Source: Apostichopus japonicus (lineage: Eukaryota; Echinodermata; Holothuroidea; Aspidochirotida; Stichopodidae). From it: a DNA stretch of 42,500 nucleotides. The stretch is from contig NC_092576.1 in the NCBI RefSeq assembly GCF_037975245.1, forward strand, positions 10,936,111 to 10,978,610, given 5' to 3'. The notes beneath the pieces are model-generated. The model searched no databases. It worked only from the letters and a program-made list of their open reading frames with translations, and was not told where the DNA came from. Positions 1 to 11,031 of the stretch are shown piece after piece. How positions within the stretch are numbered: the first letter of the stretch is position 1; every line of letters begins with the position of its first letter. Made by a program: the position numbers and the translations under genes.

Positions 1-1
1 G

Positions 2-277
2 ATAGATGCTGATGGTACAGTCAAGCAGTGTGGCACTTTAAGGCTTCCGTCAGCTATGTCTGGTATGTTACCGATCAATATCATCTGGACTGGTGCTCAG
101 TGGCTGGTATTGTACATCAGTGAGGGAGTAGAGAAAGAGTGAAAGGTTGTAAACTATAAGAAGACTGGAGTGTTCGTCAATGTGTGTGATGAAGGAACAT
201 CATCTAATGAGGTGGATGTTCCTCTTTGTGTCACTCAATTTCAGTACACTGGATATGTTACTCTTGCTAATGTTAAA
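2..277 (+). pseudogene. Possible broken or partial exon at the left edge, unknown family
   Basis: Reading frame 2 is open from base 2 except for one TGA at 140-142, and runs on to a good donor-like GTACGT after base 277. The translation looks protein-like rather than random, with stretches such as INIIWTGAQWLVLYISEGVE before the stop and VVNYKKTGVFVNVCDEGTSS after it. Both halves are in the same frame, so one point change explains the stop. I do not recognise the family. It could be the 3' part of an exon cut by the window edge, a pseudogene, or a remnant of a mobile element. Chance is possible, since only about 90 codons are involved. Confidence 0.3.
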
Positions 278-2030
278 GTACGTACATTTCAGTACTGAAA
301 GTTGATCTCGGTTACAGAAGACATCTTAGGTTAAACCACTAGAACAATTTAGTTCGATTATAGCACACAGTGTTGAGAGAAGTATTCATCAAAAAGGGAA
401 TAAAGTTTATCAAGAAAGATACTGGTTACGTCACTATAATTTAACGATAGAAATCTCCCTATTTGCTGTGCGTGATTACCAACGTCATTTCCGCCCAGCG
501 ACTTTCCCTAAAACGCCTCTCCCGTTTAAAAAATCAATGAATTAAGTGTAAATTTTTATTTATATCAGTTGACTAAAGTTTTGTAAAATACTTAAAAGTG
601 TTTATTTTGCTTAATGTGCTTATATCATTTCATTCATGAGACAAAAAGAATACGCAACATTTGAATCAAAACCTTCATCCACCCCCACCCTCAACCCCCC
701 ACCCCCCCCACCCCCTACTCTATACCCCATTATCTTATTCCGTATAACCGTTGTCGAAGATCACCACTTCAAATTAAGTCAAATTAAACACAAGTTACTG
801 TTGTCCATGTTACATTCTCCACGAACTTGTAAACATATTTAAATTCCTTCAGGCTTTAGCTCATGTGTTTCTTGGCAAAGATGTAAAACAACCTTAAATG
901 TAATCGATGGTCACATGAGGTTTGAATTCATAACAAGGCATGTCTGTTTTAGTTTTAAATTGTATAGTATTTAAAATAAGAATTTATAACATTTCTTCTT
1001 TCGTCTTAACCTACAATTAGAACTAGTTGTACATTAATCATATAAAAATAACCCGAAGACTTGCCTGATTGATTTTACATATTTTCTTTTTAGCATTTGG
1101 CAGTAAGTCAGTAACGCTTTAAATTCAATGCTATTAGGATATGCTTTTACAAAAAATTCCCATCTATTTGGTTTTCTTGTTTTTGTTATTATTTATGGTA
1201 TAATCATATCTACTGTCCCTTAGCCGATAATAGTGAACCATGCATATAACTAATGATCGCTAAGTATGTCACCACAAGGACCTTTTAATGTTCCATTCTT
1301 ACAACCGTCACGGTCCAATGTACCTCTCTGACACTATCTGAGATCATATTGTACTTCAAATATTGCCTATACTGTGAAACTAATATATTGAGACAGAATA
1401 GATTTTTTTCTGTTTTGCGTTCTCCAAATTTAACTTTATTCTATGAATCTTGCAACTTTTCTGGATTCCTGAATGAAAACCACATCCTCATAGCATTTTT
1501 TTCTCACAAAATGTTTTAACAATTTCCTTCTCTTTAAACCAAACTTACATTATGAAATTGTTTGGATTTCTTTTTACCTTTTTGCCCCGTTTATTTCTTC
1601 TCTCATATTTACTTTTTCTTGTTGCTGTAATGATATGTACTGTATTCAACAATCATGTGTGTTCGGATATAAATCATCCATTTGTTCTTTTCCTTTCATT
1701 TTCGTCTGTCATGACATGACATTGTACTACTTTGACACTTAAAGTAAAACAGTTCATTTTGAAAAGCAATTCTTTTTACTGTGAGGTATTTGAAATCAAC
1801 TAATTTTTATCAATATTTCTAAAGTAGAAGGCGAAAACTATTTTCTCGTCGTATTATCCAACACAAATTAAGATAAGTTTGACCAAACCGTATTTAAAAA
1901 GCTCAATATATCTGGGAATCGCAAATGAGTTTAGAAAGTCTTTGTTTTTATTTGTTATTTATTTTGTTTATTGGATAATTATCCTTTTGAAAAAATAAAC
2001 TGAATTGAATTAATAGAGTACTGGAACAAT
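278..2030. other. Noncoding AT-rich stretch
   Basis: I see no gene here. It is AT-rich with a C-rich patch near 680-720 that creates a proline-run open frame by composition only. Confidence 0.5.
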
Positions 2031-2033
2031 CAG

Positions 2034-2095
2034 GCTAGGTGGATTAGCTAAGGCTACCGGCTGACAGACTCGAGATCTGTACTCTCCCTTCAACT
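2034..2095 (+). repeat. tRNA-like segment, possible SINE head
   Basis: A five-base-pair stem ACAGA/TCTGT (2064-2068 with 2076-2080) closes a seven-base loop CTCGAGA, giving a serine-type CGA anticodon. It is preceded by a D-arm-like GGATTAGCTAAGGC stretch. No T arm with a GGTTCGA box follows, so this is not a complete tRNA gene. The usual explanation for such a half tRNA in an animal genome is a tRNA-derived SINE or tRNA pseudogene. Confidence 0.25.
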
Positions 2096-2909
2096 TGGCC
2101 GATTTCCAGTGGTATTGAAAAAGTTGCTAGTTTTTCGCGAGGCATCATTTTGCACCCGCTTGTCTAAGTTCGCTCCAGGACCGCCGGGTTACATCAATAA
2201 ACCGGTAGTAATTTATGCCGCTGTGGTAACAGTTAATAATAACCAACAAGCAAGCAAACATTTCGAATGTATCACATTTCGTAACGAAGCAAAAGAAAAT
2301 ATATTTTGAAAATTAACCTTTGTGGGTACATCTGTCTTAATGACATCACATATCTGAGATCAAATTCCTGTAATGTAATGTGGCAAACATCTATTTCACA
2401 GACTGTCATGGTAATGATAATAAATCCAGAAATGTAGATAGAAACAAAAGAGTGCTTAAAATTGTATTAATTTTTTTTTCTCCCTACAACCAAGTGCACT
2501 AATACGATCTTATATTATTGACGAAAACGTTTGGTCCCAATATCTGTCATTAAAGGTGCCCTTATGCCATTCAAATGTGTAATTTAAAGGTGTAGTTAAG
2601 AGGGTCCTGTCGTTATAAAAAAAAAAAAAACATATAAATAATGGAATCTGTGCTATGGATTTGCATGCTGCAGATAATCGAAGTTTTAAGATACTGAAAC
2701 TTTGTGACCGCTTCAAATCAAAGTCGAATCTTCCACTGCTCTTCGCTTCCCCCACCCCACCCCCACAATTCACAACCCCCCCCCCCCCTTACTCCGTATG
2801 GAATGTGTAACCGGTAGGTAGAAGCCTATGTCTGAGTCTTATACATGTCCCTGTAAGGTGTAAATACAAGAGCTCGAGTATGTAACGGCATTTTAACATT
2901 TGTTTAACA

Positions 2910-3100
2910 ACAACCGATATCTCTAATTCATTAAAAGATATCTCTAATTCACTGTAAGGTATCTCGAATTAATTTCCACCAGATATCAATAATTTAAATA
3001 TACTTGAGATATCAGAATTTAAGTTCGAGATATCAAGAATTCGACTTGGAGATATCCAAAATTGAATTAGAGATATCAAGAATTCGAATTCGAGTAACCC
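2910..3100. repeat. GATATC-rich short-period array with orientation switch
   Basis: GATATC occurs at 2916, 2937, 2982, 3008, 3028, 3051 and 3072, with a GGTATC variant near 2957. The spacing is 20-26 bp. The left units read GATATCTCTAATTC and the right units read GAATTAGAGATATC, so the array is an imperfect large inverted repeat built from a roughly 21-bp unit. It is followed by a long AT microsatellite. Confidence 0.7.
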
Positions 3101-3156
3101 AAAATTCAGGTTTCGGTACACGTGACTTTCCTCTCAAATGCACGAACATTTCGTAT

Positions 3157-3254
<98 letters not shown>

Positions 3255-3267
3255 CAAATATATACAG
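3157..3267. repeat. (TA)n microsatellite
   Basis: About 110 bp of nearly pure TA dinucleotide with single-base interruptions. Confidence 0.95.
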
Positions 3268-3375
3268 TTGCATGAGTGTTTAAGTTGTTAACGTACTCCA
3301 AACTCCAAACTTATTTGTTATCACCCCCACCGACGACTGCTACACTGTACATATATGACGTGCCATGGCGAGAAT

Positions 3376-3401
3376 TTTTTTTCCCAAACAGGTTTGCAAT
3401 T
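3376..3401 (+). repeat. Left arm of a 26-bp exact inverted repeat
   Basis: This 26-mer (T7, then CCCAAACAGGTTTGCAATT) recurs exactly on the opposite strand at 5413-5438. The pair brackets the hAT-like element at a distance of about 2 kb. Both copies lie close to a TGACGT motif and a CCAATC/ACCAATCA motif. Confidence 0.7.
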
Positions 3402-3762
3402 ACGGAGTTTTCCGCCAATCAGATTGCTCGTGACGTCATCATCAATAATGGTTATCGCTTCGAAGTTCGAAGACATGCACTGAGTTACACACTGACACTT
3501 TATTAAGTCTAGTTACGGGGTTTCCCATCAAACGCCCTTACTTTACTTTCAATGCTTGAATCACATGTTGACCTTACTTCGCAATATTCTATTGTGTTCG
3601 TGTTTACGTTACTCAAGATTTGTGCAGGGGCGTATCCAGGATTTTCCAATAGGGGGGGGCGCCAGGCATGAATGATCGCCGTCCTGGGGGATGGGTCTAA
3701 GGGGAGGGGGTGTACAATTTTTGCTTTCAAAGAAGAGCTGAAATGCAAAATGGTGTTATATG

Positions 3763-4608
3763 CATGGGCGGCGATCCGTACTTCCGAGTGGGGGGGGGGG
3801 GGATATGACCTTGTTGACTATCTAAGCGTAGCGCCACCATGTGTTGGCGCGAAGCGTACACGAAAATTTTGGGATTAACAAACCCTCTAGATGGCCGGAA
3901 ACGGCACTTCCCGAGGTTTCCAAGCGGCATATACCCAACTTTAAAATAGGGATGTCATGTCCGAAATATCTCATAATCAGGATCCAAAATACTTTTTTTT
4001 TTTTTAATTTCGGGTGTTATTTTGGGAAAATTGCCCCTGTCAATCTTGTTTCAGGCGCAACGTTAGAATGTTCGAGAGCTCTGTTATATTATTCGATGAA
4101 GAAAATGGCCTCATGCAGGCTATTAGGCCTATACACATGCAATACACAATTACAGTTACATTCCTAGGTACCGATTGCTAGGGCATCCAGGTGAAACGTG
4201 TATTAAGCATTACCCTGGTTACATGAGATTCTCAGCTGTTTGAGGGAACATGTACGTGTGTAGGCCTACTATAGGGCCTATATGAATACTATGAGGGTGC
4301 ATATATGTACTATATCAATACCGTGGGCGCAATAATACATTTTGTTGTTATAGGGCCAATGAAGCCTACAGTCAACTATATTTGCTTTATAAAGACGCTT
4401 TATTTGAAAAGATCGCACTGCGTTTATGGTAGGCGAGAAATGAAGCTAAAAAAGAGCCGTACATTAACGAAGATGCATAAATGTAGGCATGAAAATATTC
4501 TTATCCCTGGCATTTGGTGGGGGGGGGGGGTGGTATGGTGCATTACATCCCCTCCACCCATTTTCATGGGGGGATATATCCCCCCTCCACCCAGGATCGC
4601 CGCCCATG
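3763..4608. mobile_element. Inner inverted-repeat element nested in the hAT-like element
   Basis: CATGGGCGGCGATCC at 3763-3777 is matched perfectly by GGATCGCCGCCCATG at 4594-4608. The flanking 8-mers GTTATATG and GCCATATG agree at 6 of 8 bases, which is compatible with an old hAT target duplication. There is no coding frame inside. Confidence 0.55.
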
Positions 4609-4871
4609 GCCATATGTGATCCATTTTTCGACCTTAATAATAAGCAACATTTCCAGTAAATATGGACACAAAATGCACAATTTAGTATGGCTGGCATGTC
4701 ATTTAGTGTTTATAGTGATAATACAAACACAATTACCATCTATGTTTCTAAAACTATTATGCCGCCGAACTTCGCCAGAACCTTTTTTTGGCAAACAAAA
4801 AATAAAGCATACGGGAGGGGGGGGGGGGGGTTGAGCGATCACCGACATCTCACATCATAAAGGTCGTCATC

Positions 4872-4914
4872 AATTTTTTTTTTTTTTTTTTTTTTGCTAA
4901 ACTTTTTTTTTTTT
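4872..4914. repeat. Two poly-T runs
   Basis: Two long runs of T separated by a short spacer, just inside the right end of the hAT-like element. Confidence 0.85.
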
Positions 4915-4974
4915 GGTGACGGCCAATAGGGGGGCGCGCCTGTTGCGCCCCCCTGGATACGCCCCTATTTGTGA

Positions 4975-6840
4975 GCCGTTCTACTGCAATCGGAATTCGT
5001 TTCGTGGAATGGGTAGGCCTACACTAAACACAACTTCACGAGTCTTGAATACGCAAACAGTTTAGTGTACAGTATGATATTTTTTCCGTCACTGCACTGT
5101 GTACACAGTTATAATAAATATAGGCCTACAGCGCATGGGTGATGTACCCTGTACGAATATTTCACTGTGCGTTGTTATCGATTAATGCCTACACAGAAAA
5201 CTTCGATCAAAGTAGATGATCATACCATACTAGTGTGCTCAATATGTCTATACCAATTCCAAAAACATCTACAACGAAAAGCTTCGGGTAATTTTGAACG
5301 GGCATATCTTCTTTGCAACGAATGGATGCAGACACTTTGGTTACCTGGAAGTGAAGGTTTCTATCGTGATGACGTAACTTTTCCGACCAATCATGAGCGC
5401 CTATTTACACGCAATTGCAAACCTGTTTGGGAAAAAAATCGCTGCCAGGGCGGCTTTATTTCCTACTTCGTATGCACGTCTATATAGTGTGTTCCTTTGG
5501 TGTACATAGTTCCCACTGTATGCCATTTCAAATTACTGTGCGCTGTTATTTGTACTAGTACCGACACACCCTATACCATGTGTAAATGGTATACTGCTAT
5601 CTACTAACGGCCTAAGTGTACGTTAATTGGGCACAGCTTTTAATCATATCTGAGTGGTCGTTTAACTTATCAACTGGAAGACATTGAAGGTAAGAGTGGC
5701 TTTTTGTGATTATTACATAGCAGATTAGTTTATCAAGGTGTTCAACCGTTTCAATTGACCGGGAAATCGATATCTAGTTGTAAACATACATATGTGTTGT
5801 CATCTTTCATTTCACTTTGAAAAAAATGTCATACATTTTACACTTTTGATATATATAATTAATAAAAATATTTAACGACACGAATTCATAAGAACTGTTT
5901 AGAATCTGCCATTATGGTCTTATTAAAGAACAATATATGACTTATAGTCTCAAATTGAAAAAAAAAAAAAACATTTTCTGCTCCAGTGTGATATGTTTTT
6001 TATTATTTATATTCCTCTCATTCTCATTTGTTTCACACTCATGACTCCCCCCCCCCCCCCTACAGCAGTTGACACTATATTTCAAAATTCATAAATAACA
6101 CTGATCCACCCTAAAACGATTGTGTAAAAATGGTAAAAATAGACCCAATTTTCCGGTAATTTTCCACCATCGTAGTAAAACTATCTCCCCAAATTTTGCG
6201 TGGTCAATAAGCTATTAGGGTAAGTCCATTGTATCAGCATACACGCATTCATGCATATGTATAACACGTGAAAAGTTATCAATGGTCAGCGGTGGGATCT
6301 TGCTAAAATAAAACGATAGATTAATTAAGTGTGTCGGCATTTTATACGTTCTGCCTATTTCGTGCATTCTTGATTATACCACACACCTATTTGAATCTTT
6401 AAGATATAAGAGGCCGTGTCGTGAATCCAGCTTTGCGTCGCAGCCATGCCAACGAGTTAACGGTGCTTTTCGAACAACTTAACGGGTTGAATGCGAGTCC
6501 CCACCCACTCGGTCTTAGTCTAGAACAAAAGTGTTTGTATACATTCTAGTATGACATCTGTAACATACGTGTATTACGTGAAATGTCTCTGACAATAGTT
6601 GCTAAGTATCTTTCAAAAGTTTTGGAAGCTTTTACACTATAAGATCACCTTAAACGGAATGTGAAATTTTTCTTAAGCTTACAGGCACATTCATAATATC
6701 CAACCCAACCTCGTGTAAATCCTCAGATTTAAAGAAGGAAACAACTGTGCCATTGTTCAAGTGTTTCCAAGTTGTACTATAGTATGTTGCTCCTCCTTTT
6801 TATTTCATTCCAGTATGCATATACAATTTATAGAGAGGAG
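4975..6840. other. Noncoding stretch
   Basis: I see no convincing gene. It holds a 14-base poly-C tract at 6047-6060 and the inverted repeat arm at 5413-5438. Open frames of up to about 106 codons occur but show no domain or codon signal. Confidence 0.45.
5413..5438 (-). repeat. Right arm of a 26-bp exact inverted repeat
   Basis: Reverse complement of 3376-3401 with no mismatch. Similarity beyond the exact core is patchy but includes GACGT and CCAAT-like motifs on the outer side. Confidence 0.7.
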
Positions 6841-6859
6841 TCATATAATACCTCAACAA

Positions 6860-7106
6860 GAAGAGTAACTAATATAAAAGGTGATTTTTTTTTTAAGATG
6901 ATAGGATATCATATCAAATACATTTACACATACAAAAGTGAATACATACAACGATATAACAAACAGGCCACAACAAACAGTCGAAGAATAACTAATATAA
7001 AAGGGGAGAAAATGCCAAGATGATAGGATATCATATAAAATATATCTACACGTACAAAAGTTAATACATAAAACGATATAACAAACAGACTACAACAAAC
7101 AGTCTA
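6860..7106. repeat. 123-bp tandem duplication
   Basis: A segment beginning AAGAGTAACTAATATAAAAG at 6861 is repeated from 6984 (AAGAATAACTAATATAAAAG). Both copies contain GATGATAGGATATCATAT, an ACGATATAACAAACAG block and end in CAACAAACAGTC. The copies differ at scattered positions, so the duplication is not recent. Confidence 0.85.
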
Positions 7107-8007
7107 AGTGCTCGAATGGAATGTATAAAGTAGCACGGTAAATAAATGAGTATCTGTAAACTAACGTTCGGTATTTTGTGGGGATTCCTTAGATTTCTGC
7201 TCGATTTGTGCAGGAGTCTTTTTAGTACAGTATACAAAGGTTGATTCTGATCACTGTAAATCTTATTTACCATTCTTGTAAACGTTTGTCTTGCAGCAGC
7301 ATTTACTTTTTCAAAAAGTATATTGTAATCTAAATTAAATATAGCTGATGTTTATTTAAGAAACTTCATTTTTCTTTCTTTGCCTTTTTGCAATATAAAC
7401 TGGTACCAGACAGGCAATATATATATATATATCACATGTGCCAGATTGAATAACAGTATTGAAAACATTTTTCTTAGCATTTTGGTAAAAGAAAGAAACA
7501 ACGTAAGCCACACTAGATACTATATAATACCTTTATTTTGGGTTGTTACGCAATAAAATCTTCCGGTCACATGTTAAAAAATTGTCATTTACAGAACACT
7601 GAAAATTTCATTGATCAGTTTCAACAGAGCTCTTAGAAATTGTGCATGATACAGCACTATTATCGGCATATTTTGTAACAGAAATATGTGAGTTTGACCT
7701 AATTTCATCAGTATATATAGTAAATAATATAGTACATGATGGACCCCCAACCCTCACCCCACAGGCACACCAACCTTCATTTCCGACATTGCCGATAACC
7801 CTTTATCCAGTATAACTTGTCTGGACCATCCTTGAAGAAATTGTGTCAGCCAATGAAAAAGCCATGTGTCTTTGATAATTCGTAAAAGATCCTTCATAAT
7901 TGATTTGGCAAGATAGTAATAAACGCTTATTTATTTGTGTTATAATTAATATATAATGTTATAATTCTTTCCTTACAATCTTAATGAGACACAATACAAT
8001 GGATTAA
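7107..8007. other. Noncoding stretch
   Basis: Nothing recognisable apart from a short (AT)8 run near 7418-7431. Confidence 0.45.
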
Positions 8008-8247
8008 TCAAACCTTTGATATCTGCAATACATGGATTCTTCGAGTGGCTTGATACTTCCGTTCTGGAACAGCAAGTGCCTTCTCCTTTGTTATCGAGCA
8101 ACCTGATGGGTTAACAATCCCAATGTAAGGAACCAGTACTGATGGTGTATCAGTTTTGTGATGTTCATTTGGTTTGTATGTCCATATTCTGACTTGGTTT
8201 ATTTTACCAAAAGGTCTGGTATAACTTCCCCTGTGATCCTGAACTTC
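8008..8247 (-). other. Unassigned open frame, possible exon or element fragment
   Basis: On the minus strand the frame is open from a TAA at 8248-8250 to a TGA at 8008-8010, about 79 codons without an obvious start. The translation has mixed, non-repetitive composition, with stretches such as YTRPFGKINQVRIWTYKPNE and LVPYIGIVNPSGCSITKEKA. A pyrimidine-rich CTTCCATAG lies just upstream, but that acceptor would put a stop in this frame. I do not recognise the family. It could be a real exon, a transposon fragment or chance. Confidence 0.3.
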
Positions 8248-10720
8248 TTATCCTATGGAAGAAAACATCCACGGTTCTGTCAAATCTGAAGGTTGCTATT
8301 AAGATTTTCTAAATAATTCGGTCTAAACGCCCCCCCCCCCCCCCTCGTCCTTTGTAGACAGTAACTACTTAAGTATAAACTATTCTAGTACCTTCCAAAG
8401 TTTCATGTAGAACTATCATGTGACCATCAACTATGTAACTAGGTATTACTAAGCCAGATAAAGGTATCTATAAGTTAGGCTAGAGTAATGCTCGTGAGGA
8501 GCAAAGTCGCCAATAGCTAAGAGAAACCGTATTTCTTTAGGGAGTGTTTCATTTTTTAACGTTTCTTTACATATGAAATTGAAGACTGGAGGAAAGTCTT
8601 AAGTGGAAATGAGCTGGTGTTTGCATGTTTTAATTTGTCATAACAATGGTATTTGTTTAGTGAACTGTTTACATTCACATTGAAAGGAGGCAGGAAACCA
8701 AAATAATTAAAGTACACCGCCCCCCCCCCTCCAACCATCTCAAGTGGCACTATGACATTACACATTAGCCCCCCCCCCCCCCCCCAAAAAAAAAAAATAG
8801 CTCCATGCCACGACTGTTAAAAACCAATTTACTCACGTACCGTGCAAGATAATGGACTTAAATATTTTAGGGATAAGATTATCACAAGCATCTTGGTGAT
8901 ATAAGTTCATTATGATGGTTTGGGATTCCTTCCCTTTAATCCGTAGGTATGGTTAGGCTTACCCCAAAAATTGCTTAAATTAATTAACCTTGGGTAGGTA
9001 TTGTAGTCTTCACGGTCACAATTAAAAATTTGAGTGATTTATTCATCATTTTTATACGAGTTACACCCATTGTCATCAAAGTCCGTCAGTGACTTACACC
9101 GCCTGTTTCCTCATTTACACACAGCTCTAATTAAATGTACCGACACTGTTACACCGATTCAGTAGAGATAAATAGCGTTACTCCAGTTTACTGTCTATAG
9201 CTACTCGTGCAACAGATACAAGCATCGAATGAACTGCAATCATAACACTAGGCAACTATTCAAGTATATTATGGTTCACCCACTGGCCATTCTGTTTTCA
9301 CGAGTTATGCTATCGTGTATGAAATGCTGCATTAATCAATTAAAAGACGAGGTGGAAATAATAAAGATAAAATCTTCCCATAATCCTGGGTGTTTTCAAA
9401 TGGCAGTTCGTGGACATGGTTGTTATGTTCGGCTTGTTCCAAAGGGTAATATTCGTCGTTGTGCAAAACGCATGGACCTTAGACAAATTGTGTTACTGAG
9501 TGGTTATAATGACTAAAGTATTCGTCAGTATGTGAAAACGAGAGTGGGCCTTAGGTGGAAATTCGTCAAAAATCAGTCAGAATAAATTTAAAAAACTTCA
9601 CAGTTTTAGAACTTCAAACCCGGCTCAACCGTTTTTTAACCCTCGAAATAGGTAAAAACAATATTTAAGTCAAGTGCACATTCGCCACTACGCGAAAACG
9701 GGACGATATATAGCGCTCAGAACTACTTAATTTTATCATTTCTATCAATTTGTTTGTAAATAAAAGATAAAAGTCAGGTGACATTTCGAGCTGTAATGTT
9801 ATAATATCTCATGAATAACCATGATATCGGTTAATGAACGGTTCATTTTGTTAAACAGTTAAATAGAGCAGCGATTTGATCCATATTTGGACCAAATCTA
9901 TTGTTCATGACAGTTCGCCAATATTACTATATAACTTTATATTTAAGTCATCAGCAGTTCTACTGACACATTTTTAGTTTTGTTTCATATCTTTTGGTTG
10001 GAATTGTATCTCGTTCTAATAATTATGTAACATTGAAACTGTGCACGAAGAATAAAGACAGTCAGAGACTAGTATTGTATTCACATAACAAAATAGCGAA
10101 AGCGACCTTTTCCCCAATTCCGACTCGTCGAATTTGTCAGGAAACTGGTGGTTGTCGATACAATCATAAACACAATACTGCATGTTTTCCATATTTTAAA
10201 TTTTTAGACGGAGTCTGGTACACGCATTTCCGGCTCGCAACGGTTGTCTTTGACGTCATAACATTATACAATCCGATAACAGCTTTAATATTCAAACATT
10301 CTAAACCCTTCTCTGCATTGCATTGAGGCTCTCTTCTGTGTTAACAAGTAATGTTTTTAAATTGATAACAGTTTGAAACGTTACCCAATTATACCTCCTA
10401 TAAGTTCATGCCTGGAGATTGCTGTTCTTTATTAAAAGAACACGTAATTTTGAGCTATCTTCGTAAACTATCGATACTTCTAGAAACTAATATTCGTGTT
10501 AATCAGACATACTGACTTCCTTAACCTTGTTTTCACGGAAATATAACTAACAAGTAAACAGAAAAAAGTGCAGGAAAGGCACAAGAAAAGCTAACTTTAT
10601 CAATGAAATGAACTTATTCCAAATACTTGACATTGATACGAATTATTTGTAATTGGTATAGGTTACGTTAAGGTAAAATTTTAATTTGTCACGCATATCA
10701 TCAGTGAATCGTTCTGTTCA
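8248..10720. other. Noncoding stretch upstream of the DED gene
   Basis: Contains poly-C tracts at 8330-8344 (15 C), around 8721-8730 and at 8769-8785 (17 C, followed by poly-A). Open frames at 9229-9516 and 9994-10326 have no recognisable domain and I treat them as chance. The promoter of the downstream gene should lie in the right part. A TGACGTCA palindrome sits near 10249. Confidence 0.4.
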
Positions 10721-10724
10721 TTTG

Positions 10725-10727
10725 CAG
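10725..10727 (+). other. Likely 3' splice site in the 5' UTR of the DED gene
   Basis: CTGTTCATTTGCAG ends here, 24 bases before the start codon, and in-frame TAA and TAG codons follow directly. A noncoding first exon further upstream is therefore likely; I could not place it. Confidence 0.45.
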
Positions 10728-10751
10728 TAATAGGGATAATATTTATTCTAT

Positions 10752-11031
10752 ATGACGTCATCAAGTTCTACGTCACCGTTCAGACTCACTCTTCTGAAAG
10801 TATCCGAAGTCTTGACGGAAAAAAATGTCCAGGATTTGGCTTTCCTATGTAAAGATATAAGTCCTGCCAGGAGAGAGCTGATAACCAACGCTAGAGAATT
10901 ATTCACTGCTTTGCAAGGTCATGACCTGCTCAACGAACGAAAGGTTAACGTACTTATAGATTGGTTAGACGAGCTTCGGCTTTTGGAGGCTTCAAATCTG
11001 TTGAAGAATTACAGAAAGACGCATCTATCAG
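10752..11031 (+). CDS. Exon 1: death effector domain
   Basis: Codes for residues 1-93. The pattern FRLTLLKVSEVLTEKN, then VQDLAFLCKDI, then ARELFTALQGHDLLNERKVN and LIDWLDELRLLEASNLLKNY follows the six-helix DED layout seen in FADD and caspase-8, including the LxFLCKD hallmark of helix 2. The RxDL motif of helix 6 is degenerate here (EASNLL, with N for D). The donor GTAGGC at 11032 leaves one base of a codon; without splicing the frame continues 20 codons to a stop at 11096, which would give a short single-domain DED protein. The ATG lies inside a TGACGTCA palindrome. Confidence 0.85.

Larger units (their letters stand above)
3626..4966. mobile_element. hAT-like nonautonomous DNA transposon
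   Basis: The 15-bp terminal inverted repeat AGGGGCGTATCCAGG at 3626-3640 is matched exactly by its complement at 4952-4966. The flanks ATTTGTGC (3618-3625) and ATTTGTGA (4967-4974) agree at 7 of 8 bases, as expected for an 8-bp hAT target duplication. No transposase reading frame is visible in the 1.34 kb between, so the element depends on a transposase from elsewhere. The interior has long G tracts, two poly-T runs and a second nested inverted repeat. Confidence 0.75.

Noticed and set aside
4305-4834. Overlapping Gly/Pro-rich frames on both strands
   Set aside because: They are caused by G and C tracts inside the hAT-like element.
5167-5487. 106-codon plus-strand open frame
   Set aside because: Its 3' half contains the inverted repeat arm at 5413-5438 and no domain is visible.
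9229-10326. Open frames of 95 and 110 codons upstream of the DED gene
   Set aside because: No recognisable domain, no splice support, and composition fits the background.
10729-10739. TAGGGATAAT resembling the core of a homing endonuclease site
   Set aside because: Only a partial match of about ten bases; expected by chance.
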